Shown here: positions 10,800 through 22,255 of the stretch, piece after piece
How positions within the stretch are numbered: the first letter of the stretch is position 1
Layout of the letters: each line of letters starts with the position of its first letter
Assembly (NCBI GenBank): GCA_963922205.1
Contig: CAWUHX010000098.1
Location: 744,001-808,000 of the forward strand
Source: Romanomermis culicivorax
Taxonomy: Eukaryota > Nematoda > Enoplea > Mermithida > Mermithidae
DNA: 64,000 nucleotides
Direction: 5' to 3'
Position numbers and translations under genes: made by a program
Notes under the pieces: model-generated
Told to the model about the DNA's origin: nothing
Databases searched by the model: none
The model's input: only the letters and a program-made list of their open reading frames with translations

Positions 10800-13340
10800 C
10801 TAACGAAAATGTTTCAACCTGCTGATTGAAACAGTTTGGCGATTTAGCGGGTTGTCCCAATGTACAATGGTGACAACATTCTCCGCTTCTCGCGAAATGT
10901 CCGTAACTATGAACGGACCGGACCATGGTAGTCCCAATTTTTTCTGCTTGTCTACTTTGAGCAGAACCCAGTCCTTTTCTTTAAATCCATTTTGTTTGGA
11001 CTTTTTATCGAAGTCTTTCTTCGATTTTTCGGCAGCACTCTGGATATTTTTAGCAATATCCTCGTAAAGGTTGACTAAATGATTGGTCAACACAAATTTG
11101 TATGCCTCTGCATTGCTGTCCGGCATTACAATATCGTATGCTTTCGATAAGTTTAACCCGAAGGTTGCCTCGTGACCTCTAAGCAATGAAAATGGGGATT
11201 GCCCCGTGGCTGCATGTGGTGTGGCATTATATGCAAACACCACAGCTCTCAAGTATCTCGGCCAGTTATCTTTTTCCTCGATGGCCACCTTTCTGAGCTG
11301 TTTAATGAGTGTCTGGTTGAACCTTTCTACCATACCATTTCCTTGTACATGGTAGGCTGTTGTAAAAATTTTCTGACACTCTAATAACTTGCAGATCTCT
11401 TTCATCAGATCTGAGGTAAAACAACCTCCTCTATCGCTGAGTAGTCTCCGTGGAGTCCCGTGCCTAAATACAATAGCTTGTAGAAAAGTATCTACAACGG
11501 TGCTAGCTGACTGATCCAGGATCAATTCAGGTTCAACCCACTTTGTAAAATAGTCCTGAAAGACTATAACATACGGTCTCTTCTCACTGAGTGGAGAAAT
11601 ACCCACGATATCCACTGATACTATGTCAAAAGGACCTTGTGGAATAATTGGTATCAGTGGCGGAATTTCTGTGTTTCCCTGATTAGCCATTTGATATACT
11701 GGACAAAATTTAATCCAGTGCCTGACATCCTTTTCAATTCCAGGCCACCAGAACCGTTTCTTAATCATAGCAAGGGTCCGTTTGAACCCCTGATGAGTCA
11801 TCATCACGGCACCGTGGTACTGGTGCAAAGTATTGTCCCTAAGGCAGGATGGGACGACCACTTGATCGTCCGATCCCTGTCCGGCTTCGCGGTATAACAC
11901 TTCATTCTGGATATAAAATCCACTATGATACTTGGTTGTCCCATTTGGACCCAATCTATCAAAGTACGGTTGTAGTACCTCATCTTTTCTCTGCAAGAGG
12001 GCCATGAGATCATCTCTAATTAACCCTTTTGGCAATTCATTTTCTTTGGGGTCTGCCAAAGTAAACTCTGGTTCTTTTTCTGGGTATAACCAGGTTACTC
12101 TGTTTTCCTTACTTTTTTCCTGGTTTCCCCTACTTACCTTTTGGTTGACCTGATTGCCATCAGGCTGGATCTGAGCCTGATTACTCTTCTCCGCTTCTTT
12201 CACCATGCTCCTTGTAGTTACGGCATTTACCAAGTCTGCAGACGAGTTTGATTCTGGATCACCCTCAGAATCTTCTGGATAAATTTGAGTGAACCTCGGA
12301 CTCATATCAGTCCTCTGATTCTTCTTACCTTTTGGCTCCAAATGTAACGGAGTACCGTCTTCAGGATTCCGATCTGTCAGAATTCTGAATCTCTTTACTA
12401 AATTGAGATGCTTTTTCTCAATAAGCTGTGCCTCAAGATCTTTCAGATTTTCAGACTCTCGTTTATCCTTTGAGAACATGTGTTCCCATTTTGGCGGTAT
12501 TTTTTCCGCTTGATCGTCTGGTTCATCCATCCTGGACAAAAAGTCTGCCATGGCATTTTGTTTTCCAGGCACATACTCTAGTTTATGGTTGAACTGAGAG
12601 ATGAATGAGTACCATCTCTTCAACTTACCATTGGTCATGGCATTGACCTTCATAGACAACAAAGGTTTGTGATCAGTTCTTATGATCACTCTATGACCTA
12701 CTAGGTAGTGCTTGTATAACTTTAAGCCATACACAATTGCCAAGCACTCCCTTTCCGTGGCTGACCACTTTTTCTCATCCGCCTTTAAAATTCTGCTATT
12801 ATAAGCAATTACCCAGCAGTCTGACTTGGTCTCCTGGTAAAGGACTGCTCCTAGTGCCGTTCCGCTGGCATCTGTCTGAAGGACAAAGTCCGCAGACCCG
12901 TCCAAAACCGGATACCTAAGGAATGGCACAGACAATAGTGCTTCTTTCAGGCTCCTAAAAGCCTGATGGTGAACCTCCGTGATTTCCCAAACACAGTTCT
13001 TCCCAGTTAATTTATACAATGGTTCAGCATGTTTAGCTAAACCCGGTATGAACTTCTTACACCACTGCAACATACCTAAAAACCTTTGCAGTTTACGTTT
13101 AGATTCTGGGAATGCGAAATCATTAATAGCTTTGACCTTTTTCGGATCTGGGGAAACTCCATCCGAATTTAAGATATGTCCTAAAAAATGAACTCTCTCC
13201 GGCAAGAATTCACACTTCTCCGGCTTCAAGGTCAAATGAGCCTTTCTTAGAGCTTGCAGGACTAGCTCTAGATTAACTAGGTGTTCCTCAAACGTATTTG
13301 AGAACACAATTATATCGTCTATATAGACTAGACAGATTTT
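10800..13340 (-). CDS. Element B pol: end of RT, RNase H, integrase
   Basis: Continues the RT frame after a single TGA (13341-13343). It opens with the catalytic YIDD box. RNase H follows (LQTDASGTALGAVLYQ, then RTDHKPL). Integrase has an N-terminal zinc-finger remnant (HQYH ... CPVYQ, with the last cysteine apparently replaced by Tyr) and a DDE core: VDIVG, LLSDRGGCFTS and GMVERFNQTL. It ends with a GPFIVTDIS-type tail and no chromodomain. A linker rich in charged residues separates RNase H and integrase. The order RT-RH-IN with YIDD places it in Ty3/gypsy (Metaviridae). Confidence 0.95.
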   Translation of the reverse strand, partial: KICLVYIDDIIVFSNTFEEHLVNLELVLQALRKAHLTLKPEKCEFLPERVHFLGHILNSDGVSPDPKKVKAINDFAFPESKRKLQRFLGMLQWCKKFIPGLAKHAEPLYKLTGKNCVWEITEVHHQAFRSLKEALLSVPFLRYPVLDGSADFVLQTDASGTALGAVLYQETKSDCWVIAYNSRILKADEKKWSATERECLAIVYGLKLYKHYLVGHRVIIRTDHKPLLSMKVNAMTNGKLKRWYSFISQFNHKLEYVPGKQNAMADFLSRMDEPDDQAEKIPPKWEHMFSKDKRESENLKDLEAQLIEKKHLNLVKRFRILTDRNPEDGTPLHLEPKGKKNQRTDMSPRFTQIYPEDSEGDPESNSSADLVNAVTTRSMVKEAEKSNQAQIQPDGNQVNQKVSRGNQEKSKENRVTWLYPEKEPEFTLADPKENELPKGLIRDDLMALLQRKDEVLQPYFDRLGPNGTTKYHSGFYIQNEVLYREAGQGSDDQVVVPSCLRDNTLHQYHGAVMMTHQGFKRTLAMIKKRFWWPGIEKDVRHWIKFCPVYQMANQGNTEIPPLIPIIPQGPFDIVSVDIVGISPLSEKRPYVIVFQDYFTKWVEPELILDQSASTVVDTFLQAIVFRHGTPRRLLSDRGGCFTSDLMKEICKLLECQKIFTTAYHVQGNGMVERFNQTLIKQLRKVAIEEKDNWPRYLRAVVFAYNATPHAATGQSPFSLLRGHEATFGLNLSKAYDIVMPDSNAEAYKFVLTNHLVNLYEDIAKNIQSAAEKSKKDFDKKSKQNGFKEKDWVLLKVDKQKKLGLPWSGPFIVTDISREAENVVTIVHWDNPLNRQTVSISRLKHFR

Positions 13341-15942
13341 TCAAACATATGGATGCAAAACTCTTTCCATCATACGCTGGAATTCGGCTGGCGCATTTTT
13401 TAGGCCAAAGGGCATGACTTTAAATTGATAAAGCCCTTCTTGGCATATGAAAGCAGTTTTTTCCTTGCTTTCTTCATCCATTGGCACTTGCCAATATCCT
13501 GATTTGAGATCTAAGGTAGTATAAAACTTGGCTTTACCTAAACAGTCTAGATAGTCACCCATTCTAGGAATGGGATACTTATCATCCTTGGTAACGTCAT
13601 TTATACCCCTAAAGTCCACTACTGGTTGCTTGGTACCATCCTTTTTACTTACAAGGAATAACGAAGCTGCCCAAGGCGACTTTGATAGCTCAATTACACC
13701 CTTTCTGACCATATCTTGCACATGCTCACGAACATGTGGCCGTAAATTTATAGCAGTCCTGTGGTACTTTTTTGCCAGAGGGGCCGCATCGCCTGTATTG
13801 ATTTTACAGGTCAGGTAGGGTGTAGTAGTTGGCGGATCATTGGGCAAGCTGAACACGTCTCTATATTTTGCGAGACATCGTAGAGCTTGTTCCAATTGCT
13901 CTGATGGTATGTTGGATTTAGCCAGCATATTGTACAAAGCTTCCTTGAATGCTTTCTCATCCGATTGAGGAGCTTCAGGTCTAGCTTGAACTGCACACGT
14001 TTGCAGCTTCTCCGGATCCTCAACTATCTTCCCCTTAAGTTGATCTTGGTTATCAGTATCACACAACACTGAATTAGTATGGCCAATTATTTGATTTCTT
14101 TTCAAATGGCATCCTGATCCTGTGTTGTTAGATACCATAACAACAAAATCATCTTTTGTACCATCTACTATGGTACTATCAATGTGGAACCTTTCTTCAT
14201 TCTCTTCAGACTCTATTATGATTCCATTAAGGCGATTTTCGCCTACCTTATCCCGAAGCTTTGCCCTCAGAAGTATATCAGTACCACTAGGTAAGTAGAT
14301 GGGGTTCACACTTACCACTGGCACCGAAACCTTTAGCAGGCAAATCTTTGGCTGGTATTGGTCGGCGGCGCTCATCGTGGATTCCGCGGCGCTCGTGGTC
14401 ATGACCTCTCCACAATTCGATTGGGGCTGGTCTGGCGTCACGTATATCCGTTGTTGACGGTTGTTGAGCGTCATCGTCCTATTCCTGAAATCTATTATGG
14501 CTCCTACCTGAGGATGAGCCAAAAAGTCTGTACCCACAATAACATTTTCACATGCTTCAGGAATTACAATTGCTTTAACGGGGAACTGTCCACACAATGT
14601 ATCCATCCTAAATTGGATATACCCATGGGCTTGGACTGTCTTACCGTTTGCTACAGTGACATTTAATATCCTCGGATATTCAGTGTAATCCGGGCCCAAA
14701 GTTTCTTTCAGAAACTTAGCCGAAATGACAGTGCACTGAGCTCCTGTGTCAATTAAAGCCATTGTCTTACGACCTCTTATAACAACCTCAATGTGGAATG
14801 GGGCTGTTCTGGGGCACGTATCCAGCAAATGTTGTTCCTGAGGACTAGCTGGTGTGCCTCTCCTTACTACTTGTGCTGATGGTACTACAGGTTGTGGTGC
14901 AATTGCATTCATTTGCACAATACTACCTAATACAACATTTGGGCAACTCACTCTCTGATTTACTTCACCTAAAGGACTCATTTGAGATTGCCTTGCAACC
15001 ATAACACTCGAATAATCCTTTTGGGGTGGCTGATTTGTGAATTGACCCTGTTGAAGAGTCTGAGTCGGACCCATAATAGCCTGAGGAGGCTGAGGATGCT
15101 GTAATGCAGCTTGCTGTTGGTATTGCTGCATCTGTTGGAACTGCTTCTGCAGCTCCTTCTGCTTTTTAAACTCCAGAAATTCATTATAATCTGAATTCTG
15201 TTGGTAACTCTCGTGGCTATCCTGATAACCTGAATAGCCTATATTATAAGCACCTCTGCCTCTACTGTTGAAATTAGCATTAGGGTAACCTCCTCTACCT
15301 CTATAGTTACCTCTAGCAAAAGTGTTAAAGCCTCCCCTGTTGAAGCTAGGGAAGCTGGCTCTGCCTCTGCTCCTGCGCTCGGACAATACTCTCAATGTCC
15401 TGCAGTCTGCAGTATTATGTGTTATGTTCTTGTGGAACTCACACCATGGCTTTGTCGGATCTCAGGAAACTTGACCTCCCTGACTGGTAATCCGTATGGC
15501 CACATCAGACCGATTTTCCGCTTGCCTGTTATCAACCTTTTGCTGGAGCTGGTCGAACCTTTCCACCAGTTGTACCATCTCTTTAGAAATTTTCAGTAGA
15601 AGAGATTCTTTCTTACCTTTTTCGGTCTGAGCCCTAGGGGCTTCCCGAACTGGAATCTCCTCTATCTCAGGAGAATCACTCCTTGACCTATGGGTTTGGG
15701 CCTGTACTTGATTACCCTACAGTTTGATATGGTTGCCGAAACCTTTGCCTCTGGCCTTGTTGATATCCTTCTGACTGGTTCCTAGCAACTACGGCAATTT
15801 CAGGATCATGCCCACTAGGCATACCTACTTCATTAATTACAATAGGATCCTGTTGTGTACCCTTAGGTCCGTATCTCTGAAAGGCATTTTTGTACCTACG
15901 TTCAATATCATGAACTTCTACTGCTAGATCATACCAAGTTCA
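13341..15942 (-). pseudogene. Element B gag nucleocapsid region, protease and reverse transcriptase (N-terminal part)
   Basis: On the minus strand: a Gly/Arg/Asn-rich region, a zinc-knuckle variant with spacing C-x2-H-x4-H-x4-C (CEFHKNITHNTADC, near 15410-15450), a retropepsin with ALIDTGAQCTVI (about 14720-14765), and RT motifs DFRGINDVTKDDKYPIP, TTLDLKSGYWQ and PFGLKNAPAEF. Lesions compared with copy C: TGA at 15940-15942 at the gag junction, one extra G near 15718 shifting the frame, TGA at 15462-15464, and TGA at 13341-13343 just before YIDD. Without these, gag and pol would be one continuous frame. Confidence 0.92.
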
Positions 15943-17540
15943 AAAGGTATGCTTTGGATTTTTCAGTTCAGACTGAAACGTGGGATGACTCTTATATATA
16001 AAGGTGTCAATAATCAGTCTTTGTCTTGACTGATAGTCTAAATCACCCTTTACTAGTTCTACTAATATACTGACCCTTTTTAAAAACTCTACGGCCTGTT
16101 CACTAGGTCTTTGTTGGATCTCAAACAGCTCCCTGGTTAACATTTCCAGGTTACACTCAGGTGCAAAGACATCTATGATGGCTCTCCTGGCCTCCCTATG
16201 GGTCATGTTGTCTCCTGCAACAGCCTTCAGTCTACCCTTAGAAAGCCTCAGCAGTGCTTCATATTTAGCTGATTCGGGTGTATCCCTACGGAATTCCCCT
16301 TCAAGTGCTGTTAAGACGCTAAGCACCTGCTGATTTACCATACCCTCATCTAAAAGTTTGGGTAACACACCTTTAACGATATTCCTGACTACAATCTCTT
16401 GTGCCAAATTATTTGATGGCACTTCCCTCTGATCATAAGCTGCTGTTAATACTGGATCAAGATCAGAGTTCAGAGATTGCAGCATAACTCTATTTGGATC
16501 TCGTTGAGGTGGTACACCTCCTTGATATGATGGCATACTGTCTTTGTCAAACCTGTAATCCCTATATGGGAAGCATGCCAATTGATCTGGTCTAAGGGTA
16601 TTTGGATCAACTATATTTCCTCTACCATCATAGACCACCCTAGTTAAAGTTGGATGCTGGGAAGCTATCTGATTTTGATTCCTGAAGTCTGCTGATTGCT
16701 CAGCTCCTTCGAATCGAAGATCTCTAGCTGGACCTCTCCAACTTTTGGGCTCAAAGTTAAGCCTTTGCCCTTCATCAATATCAGGCCTATTACTAGGCCC
16801 TGCGCCTGCACTCATTTCAGCAGCGAGACGGTTGTCTCTTTCTGCACCCCTATTACATGGTCTAACCTGTCTATCCGGCTCTTGTCGGCGCCTGTCAGCT
16901 TCCCTTTTGTTGTCCTCTGTGGCGGCATTCGCGATTATGTCGAACAAGGCTTCGACGGTCCCTTTTAATTCGCGTAGCTGCTTCGCCAATTCCTGATTGG
17001 ACATCTCGGGAGCTCTTTCCTGCGGTTGGAATCGCTCTTGTTCCTGGGGAATCCTCTCTAATCGTTGATCGATTTCGGAGTCCCTTTCTTCCAAATTTGG
17101 TCGAATTTCGGGCGTAACGACGTCAATTTTTGGTCCTGCTAATTCGACCTTTGGCGGCGGTGACCTTTTGAAATTTCGCTGCGGCAGTCCATCGGCATCT
17201 GGGTTCGGATTCGCCGGGCGTGCCTCCTGCGGATCGATGGCAATCCCTGGTGGTCGGTCAATTGGTATGCCTGCGTCTTGAGGCGTAAAATGCATTGCAT
17301 TTTATTGCAATGGTTGAACCCTCGCGGGAGTTTGATCTGGGATCACTGGGTCCGGAGCAGCATGCCGTTGCTGATCTCTGTCTCCCAAATTGACTAGATT
17401 CCCAGCACTCGCCACTCTGGGTGGTGATCTATGTAAAGTATTACCTCTCGGTATCCTTTCATTAGGCATTTTGAAACCTGCTAACTTTCGATAGTAGCCT
17501 GGAGGATTTTCTATTCTCCTAGTCTGACTACCAAGTTCCG
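15940..17540 (-). pseudogene. Element B gag (matrix/capsid part), start codon lost
   Basis: A 451-codon open frame (17295 down to 15940) homologous to the gag of copy C. It contains a proline- and charge-rich N-terminal part, then a helical capsid-like region with [19 protein letters not shown] motifs. Homology to copy C extends upstream to about 17535. There the ATG of copy C (43071) corresponds to ACG here, and a TAA (17302-17304) interrupts the frame. The product would assemble the cytoplasmic particle. The frame stops at 15940-15942 (TGA), where copy C indicates an arginine codon. Confidence 0.85.
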
Positions 17541-17547
17541 TGGTAAA

Positions 17548-17563
17548 GAGTTAAAAGCCACCA
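17548..17563 (-). promoter_or_regulatory. Candidate primer-binding site of element B
   Basis: Immediately inside the 5' LTR, after a 2-base spacer, the sense strand reads TGGTGGCTTTTAAC. It starts TGG, as expected for pairing with the CCA end of a tRNA. I cannot name the tRNA. Confidence 0.45.
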
Positions 17564-17565
17564 CT

Positions 17566-18180
17566 TGTTGTGCAGGTCTTTCCTTAAGAGGCGTAAGAAA
17601 AGAGTGGGTCTGAACTGACCTGTTAGAACTGACCCCTTGGCTAAGCCTCGGTGATAGTGCAACAGTCCGGTTATCCCCAGACCTACAACAACAAAGATAA
17701 ACTTAACTCTAAATACGGGGGCCTTACCAAGGACCTCTGCAGTCTCCTAGATGAGACAAGGAATCCCCTCAGGGATAAACTTACTTGGGTATAACCCGTT
17801 AGGGGTTTCCCAAAGCTTACCTGAAGTAAGCCGGCGCCTGGGCCTCTGGCCCTCCGCCTTCATCGATGCGAATAATCTAAATAAATAAACGAATATATTA
17901 AACAATATGTCGGACGAAGTATGTAAAAAGAATGTGGGTATACCACAGTAGATAACTCATACACAAAACAAGTTGCTGGGAAAATTGTATTTGGGGACGC
18001 CAGCAATATAGTCAAAAAGTATAATAAAAAACGAGATAAAGTGAAGAATGATTTTCACTATCTTTTTCGGTCTTTCTGTGGCGCTCCATTCTATGCAAAT
18101 GTCTGCGCCGCTGGTCATCCCTTTCGTCGATTTGCATGTCGATTTCCCCACACGAATTGGCATCAACAGGGTGCCCAACA
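17566..18180 (-). repeat. 5' LTR of element B
   Basis: Direct-repeat partner of 3492-4106, 615 bp, same TGTTG...CAACA ends. On the sense strand it is the upstream LTR and should contain the promoter. No TATA box was assigned with confidence. Confidence 0.95.
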
Positions 18181-18184
18181 GATT
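18181..18184. other. Target-site duplication of element B, right copy
   Basis: GATT, matching 3488-3491. Confidence 0.75.
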
Positions 18185-19756
18185 GGGCTGACACTGCTGA
18201 TGATTGTGATGGGAACCGTTGACGTCCAGCAGGTGGGGCAGGGCTTAGGGTCCTAGAGCTCGTTTTTTGATTGGTGTTGGGAGTGGGTTTTTTCGGCTTT
18301 TACGGATTTTTTTTTTTGAAAATTGATTGAAAAAAATAAGGGCCCAATTTTTGCAATTTCGGGGAAAATTTAATTTTTAACAAGGAGATGGGCCGTTGGG
18401 TGGTTTGGGTATTTTCGGTCATGGCCATCTTGACCGACTTACTTTTATGGTTGGGTTTGTTGCTTTTTGTAAACAATGTATTGATGTGGCCTGCTTTCTG
18501 TTGTCCTGAACATTGGAGGAACATTTCTATATCATCAAAATCGAGGGGGCAAGAGAGGGCAATATCTGGAGGGCAGGATTGTTGGTGAATATTGGATGGG
18601 TACTTACTTTTTGGTGGCGCTGTGCAATGCCTGGCCAAATGGTTACGCTCCCCACAGTTAAAGCAGCTGTTATTGGAACAGCCAAAATTATTTTGGGGTG
18701 TGGGCGGACTTTGGTTGGACCATTGGTTTTCTGAATAGGGCCGCCTGTAACCCATGTCGGTTTTCCAAGTGTTGGGCTTGCGGGGATAACTATTTTTTCG
18801 TTGGTCATCTCGTTGTTTCTTGCGGCACTCGTTTTCCAAGTGGCCGCTCTTGCCACAATAAGTGCAGGAAGCCGATGCAGGGGTCATTTTTTGTTCGAGA
18901 AGTTATGGCATTTTATCTGTGAGGTCAAGTAAAGAACGTTCAATATTACTTCGGGTAACTGTTGCAACCATGTCAATGGGGGGTATTCTGGGAATGGATG
19001 ATGAGAAACCAGGTCGGGCTCGTTGAGATTCTACGTACATGACAGCCTTATGGGCTTCATCTAAGTTTGAGAATTCACAGTATCTCAAAATTTCACCAAT
19101 TTCAGGCATTAAGCCCAGTAAAAATGTGGGTTTTATCAGATTTTCTCTATCCTCCAAGGACAAATTTGGGAAAGCTTGCCTCGCAATTTTTCTAAGTTCT
19201 GAAAGAAATTCAGTGCCAAGTTCTGAACTTTTTTGTTTTCTCTCCATCAAAACTTGTTGTTATTTGGGTATAAATGTTGGAAACAATTTTTATACTGCTC
19301 GTATGTGGTGGGAGGGTTCTGTCTTAGCCTCAGATCATCCAAGGTGGCTAGAGCAGGTCCAGAAAGGTAGGAGTCGAAACAGGCTTTCCTTATTTCTTCA
19401 TCGTCAGGTTTGACACCTTGAAAGGTGAGGAAGGTTTCAAAATTTTTTATCCAGTCCAAAAAATTTTGACCAAAAGAACCGGAAAATAAAGGTGGGGATC
19501 TGATGGGAACAAATGGGTTGTTTCTGAAATTGGCTAAGCGGATATCATTCAACACTGTATTTATTTCACGATTTGGGGCATTTTGACCAGGAATGACATC
19601 TCTTAGCCGGTCTTCTAGACCCCTAAGTCGGTCTTCAACAACATGTTCAATGGGATGTCTAACAATTTGATCGATCTGGTCAGGGTGGATCATTTTTTGG
19701 GTGTTCAAAACTTGGTTTTTTGCTTCCTTTTCAATTTGATGAAATTGATCTGACAA
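18185..19756 (-). pseudogene. Element A gag with two zinc knuckles, broken
   Basis: Minus strand from ATG at 19756. A coiled, charged N-terminal part is followed by a capsid-like domain of retrotransposon-gag type (LFSGSFGQNFLDWIKNFETF, then a region with TEFLSELRKIARQAF). A nucleocapsid with two CCHC knuckles follows, CTYCGKSGHLENEC (about 18820-18862) and CFNCGERNHLARHC (about 18625-18667). Damage: a frameshift at 19247-19250, TAA at 18903-18905 and TAA at 18300-18302. After the last TAA the same frame continues as a proline/serine-rich tail to the B insertion point and resumes at 3491, running into the glycoprotein. Gag would form the particle core. Confidence 0.85.
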
Positions 19757-19895
19757 ACTTTTCTTTTGTTCAGCCAGATTTTGTTAACAACGAGAAGACG
19801 GGAGAGGAATGGTAAATGGAACTTTTAGAATGATGGAATGGGACTTTTCCAACAGGAAGGGTGGGAATAAAAAACTAGGGGCTTACTTTTTTCGG

Positions 19896-19918
19896 TTCGA
19901 ATTGGTACGGTCTCCACT
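19896..19918 (-). promoter_or_regulatory. Candidate primer-binding site of element A
   Basis: Right after the inner LTR edge and an AG spacer, the sense strand reads TGGAGACCGTACC followed by AATTCGAACC. The plus strand contains GGTTCGAAT and ends in CCA, resembling a tRNA T-loop and 3' end, although the spacing is two bases short of canonical. Confidence 0.4.
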
Positions 19919-20460
19919 TGTTACGTATGTCAATTCTCTGATTACGTAAACGCCTTCTAAAATATTCGTTTATTAGAATTTAATATCAAAAGGCCAAATT
20001 ACAACGTGGATAAGGCAGGGGACATGATAAAAATTACGAAAAAGGGATGAGCAGGAGAATAAGAGCAACTGAGTGAAAAAGAAGCTGAGAAACTACTAAA
20101 TATGGGGGGAGGTGAGATTCTATGGAGGGATAGGCATCATCCTGAAGATAAAATAGTGGCGGATAAATGTCGCCCTAAACACACACAACTGGACGGATAA
20201 ACAATATCAAACAAACCGGACGGATGAGCGTCGTCCAAGTAAATACAAGTAGCTGGACGGATGAACATCATCCAAGAAAAACAAGCAACTGGACCGATGA
20301 ACGTCGTCCAAGAAAAACAAAAAGAAATAGGGGAACACACATAGTCGGTAAACTGAGATGCTGCGGATTTGCGAAAATCCAAAGAACGAACTGACTGCCT
20401 GTTTTCCGTTCTTCTCCGAGGATCCGGAAAAAGAGGTGGGGTTTTGGTGAGATGAATCTC
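19919..20460 (-). repeat. 5' LTR of element A, inner edge clear, outer edge uncertain
   Basis: Starts TGTTACG on the plus strand, directly outside the candidate primer site. The partner LTR lies outside the window, so the outer edge cannot be fixed; 20460 is only a guess. It contains tandem dyad repeats (20125-20312). Confidence 0.45.
20125..20312. repeat. Tandem hairpin-forming units in element A LTR
   Basis: Five loosely repeated units, each able to pair its ends: GGATAGGCATCATCC, GGCGGATAAATGTCGCC, GGACGGATGAGCGTCGTCC, GGACGGATGAACATCATCC and GGACCGATGAACGTCGTCC. Stem bases change in partly compensating ways between units. Confidence 0.6.
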
Positions 20461-20559
20461 ATTCGCTAGAATTGTTTATTGGGAATGGGAAGAAATCGAT
20501 TGAAACTGATTGGTTGAACTTGCTTACGACGGGTTCCTTGAAGTTGTCCACCCGTAGGG

Positions 20560-21918
20560 TGGAAGTTGGTAAGTGGACAAAAGGGATTAGTAGTTCTCTG
20601 TTTTTTTGGCTCTTATTTTCCTACTGTAATACTTTCCATACGTATTTTACGATTTCCGAGTAAATAATAGAACGAAAATGTATTAATGGTTTTGGCAAAT
20701 TAACGTAAAAATGTACAAAACAATAGGCTACTTAACCTACATTTTTTCTAATGGTAAAAATGGAAAAAACAACTTAAAAATGGATTACTGTAAAAATGGA
20801 TTACTGCAAAATTACTCACGAAACTAATTTGGACAAAATTCAGAAACGTCAGCTTAACTTAATTTACATAATTTACAAATTCACTTATGGTGACATACCC
20901 TATAGGTTTTCCTATAGCCAGTACTAGCCGGGTCAGGTTCCCGAACTGAATACCAAATGGAGCCACCCAAAGGGGCCAGGGCGTGTCATTTACAGTGACA
21001 CCGCTGTATTTTATCAATATGGCATGGGTTTTCATAGGATTGGCCACAGTTCTACTTAATGTGACATGGCTCCCAAATTCAGTTAATGTGACAAAATCAT
21101 AATACCTGCTTTTGCTGAGTAACGATGTCAGAACCCAGCTGTTACCTCCGCGGACGACGTAATCATTGAGGCTATATACAACTAATAAGATTTTCATTGT
21201 GGTGTTGACTGTATATTTGTGGAAATAAACGACAGGTTTTATATTTTGCAAGTTGTTATTTAGTGATCGATCGTTTTCCTGTATTCCATGTCCAGTCAAT
21301 ATCACGCTTCCATAGCATCTTCTCTTGCCCGGATCCTGTCAATAGCTAAAAAAATATTGACCAGATCCGGTCAATAGGCAATGCGGAAAGCATTGCGGAG
21401 CGAGATCTATCATCATTTTGATTGGTCAAAAAAATTTATTGATTTTTCTGGCAAATTTTCTGGCTTAGGCTTTAGGGGCACTTGTATAGTTTAGGGGGTA
21501 CGGATTTTTTTTACAAAATTTTCCCAAATTTGTACTTTTCCAACTAAAATGATGATGTTGATTAGGAATGTGTCAATAGATTTCTATTCTATCAATTATA
21601 TTGACCGTATGCTTTGCATTTTTATTAGCCTGAAGCACTGTTTTTTTTCGTCAAATGGGGTCTTTTGAGGAAAAAAATTTTGAAATGAGGAAAAAAATTT
21701 TGGGTATGGTTCTCATTGTGGAAAAATTTTTGGGGACCTCTAAACTGAAAAGATGCGCTTTGGTGGCCTTAAAAAGGTAAAAATCTCAAAATTTTCCGGC
21801 GCCTCACACTGGACATGGGTATAATGATAACTAAATGGTATTACTGCAGCTGGTGCACACTACCCTATAGCATTATAATGATAAGTGTATATACAGTATA
21901 TTTATCAGATTATCAATT
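20560..21918. other. Spacer without recognised gene
   Basis: AT-rich. A 148-codon minus-strand open frame (20859-21305) has no recognisable domain and is not called. Near 21665-21830 there is a fragment of the dispersed repeat that also occurs in 47129-48098, including its GGCGC hairpin. Confidence 0.5.
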
Positions 21919-22255
21919 CACACGACCCGCAGGAGGACAAGGGGTAAGGTGCTGCACATATTCTTGCCAATTGGGCTGTTTCTTGGAATCTTTTCAACAA
22001 TTTCATTGAATTATTGACTACTGAAATGAGCATTAACTGCGACACACTGTGAGGGGCCAGGCCGCATGCCCCGTGGGAGGTCAAGGGGTAAGGTGCTGCT
22101 CATATCCTTGCAAATTGGGCTGTTTCTTGGAGTCTTTTCAACAATTTCATTGAATTATTGACTACTGAAATGAGCATTAACTGTGACACACTGTGAGGGG
22201 CCAGGCCACATGCCCTGTGGGAGGTCAAGGGGAAAGGCGCCGCACATACACAACC

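Larger units (their letters stand above)
3492..18180 (-). mobile_element. Element B: 14.7-kb Ty3/gypsy-type LTR retrotransposon with extra exonuclease gene
   Basis: Two 615-bp direct repeats bound the unit, each beginning TGTTG and ending CAACA, with GATT duplicated outside. On the minus strand the order is LTR, gag, zinc-knuckle region, protease, RT, RNase H, integrase, a 1.4-kb gap with a short leader exon, a long third gene, about 750 bp of non-coding sequence, then LTR. I counted about 11 differences between the two LTRs by eye (about 98% identical), so the insertion is fairly recent, yet gag-pol carries several disabling changes. It is inserted into the gag-glycoprotein spacer of element A. 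A second, older and truncated member is copy C at 35990-43700. Confidence 0.95.

Noticed and set aside
20859-21305. 148-codon minus-strand frame next to the element A LTR
   Set aside because: No recognisable motif; contains weak internal repetition only and no gene context.
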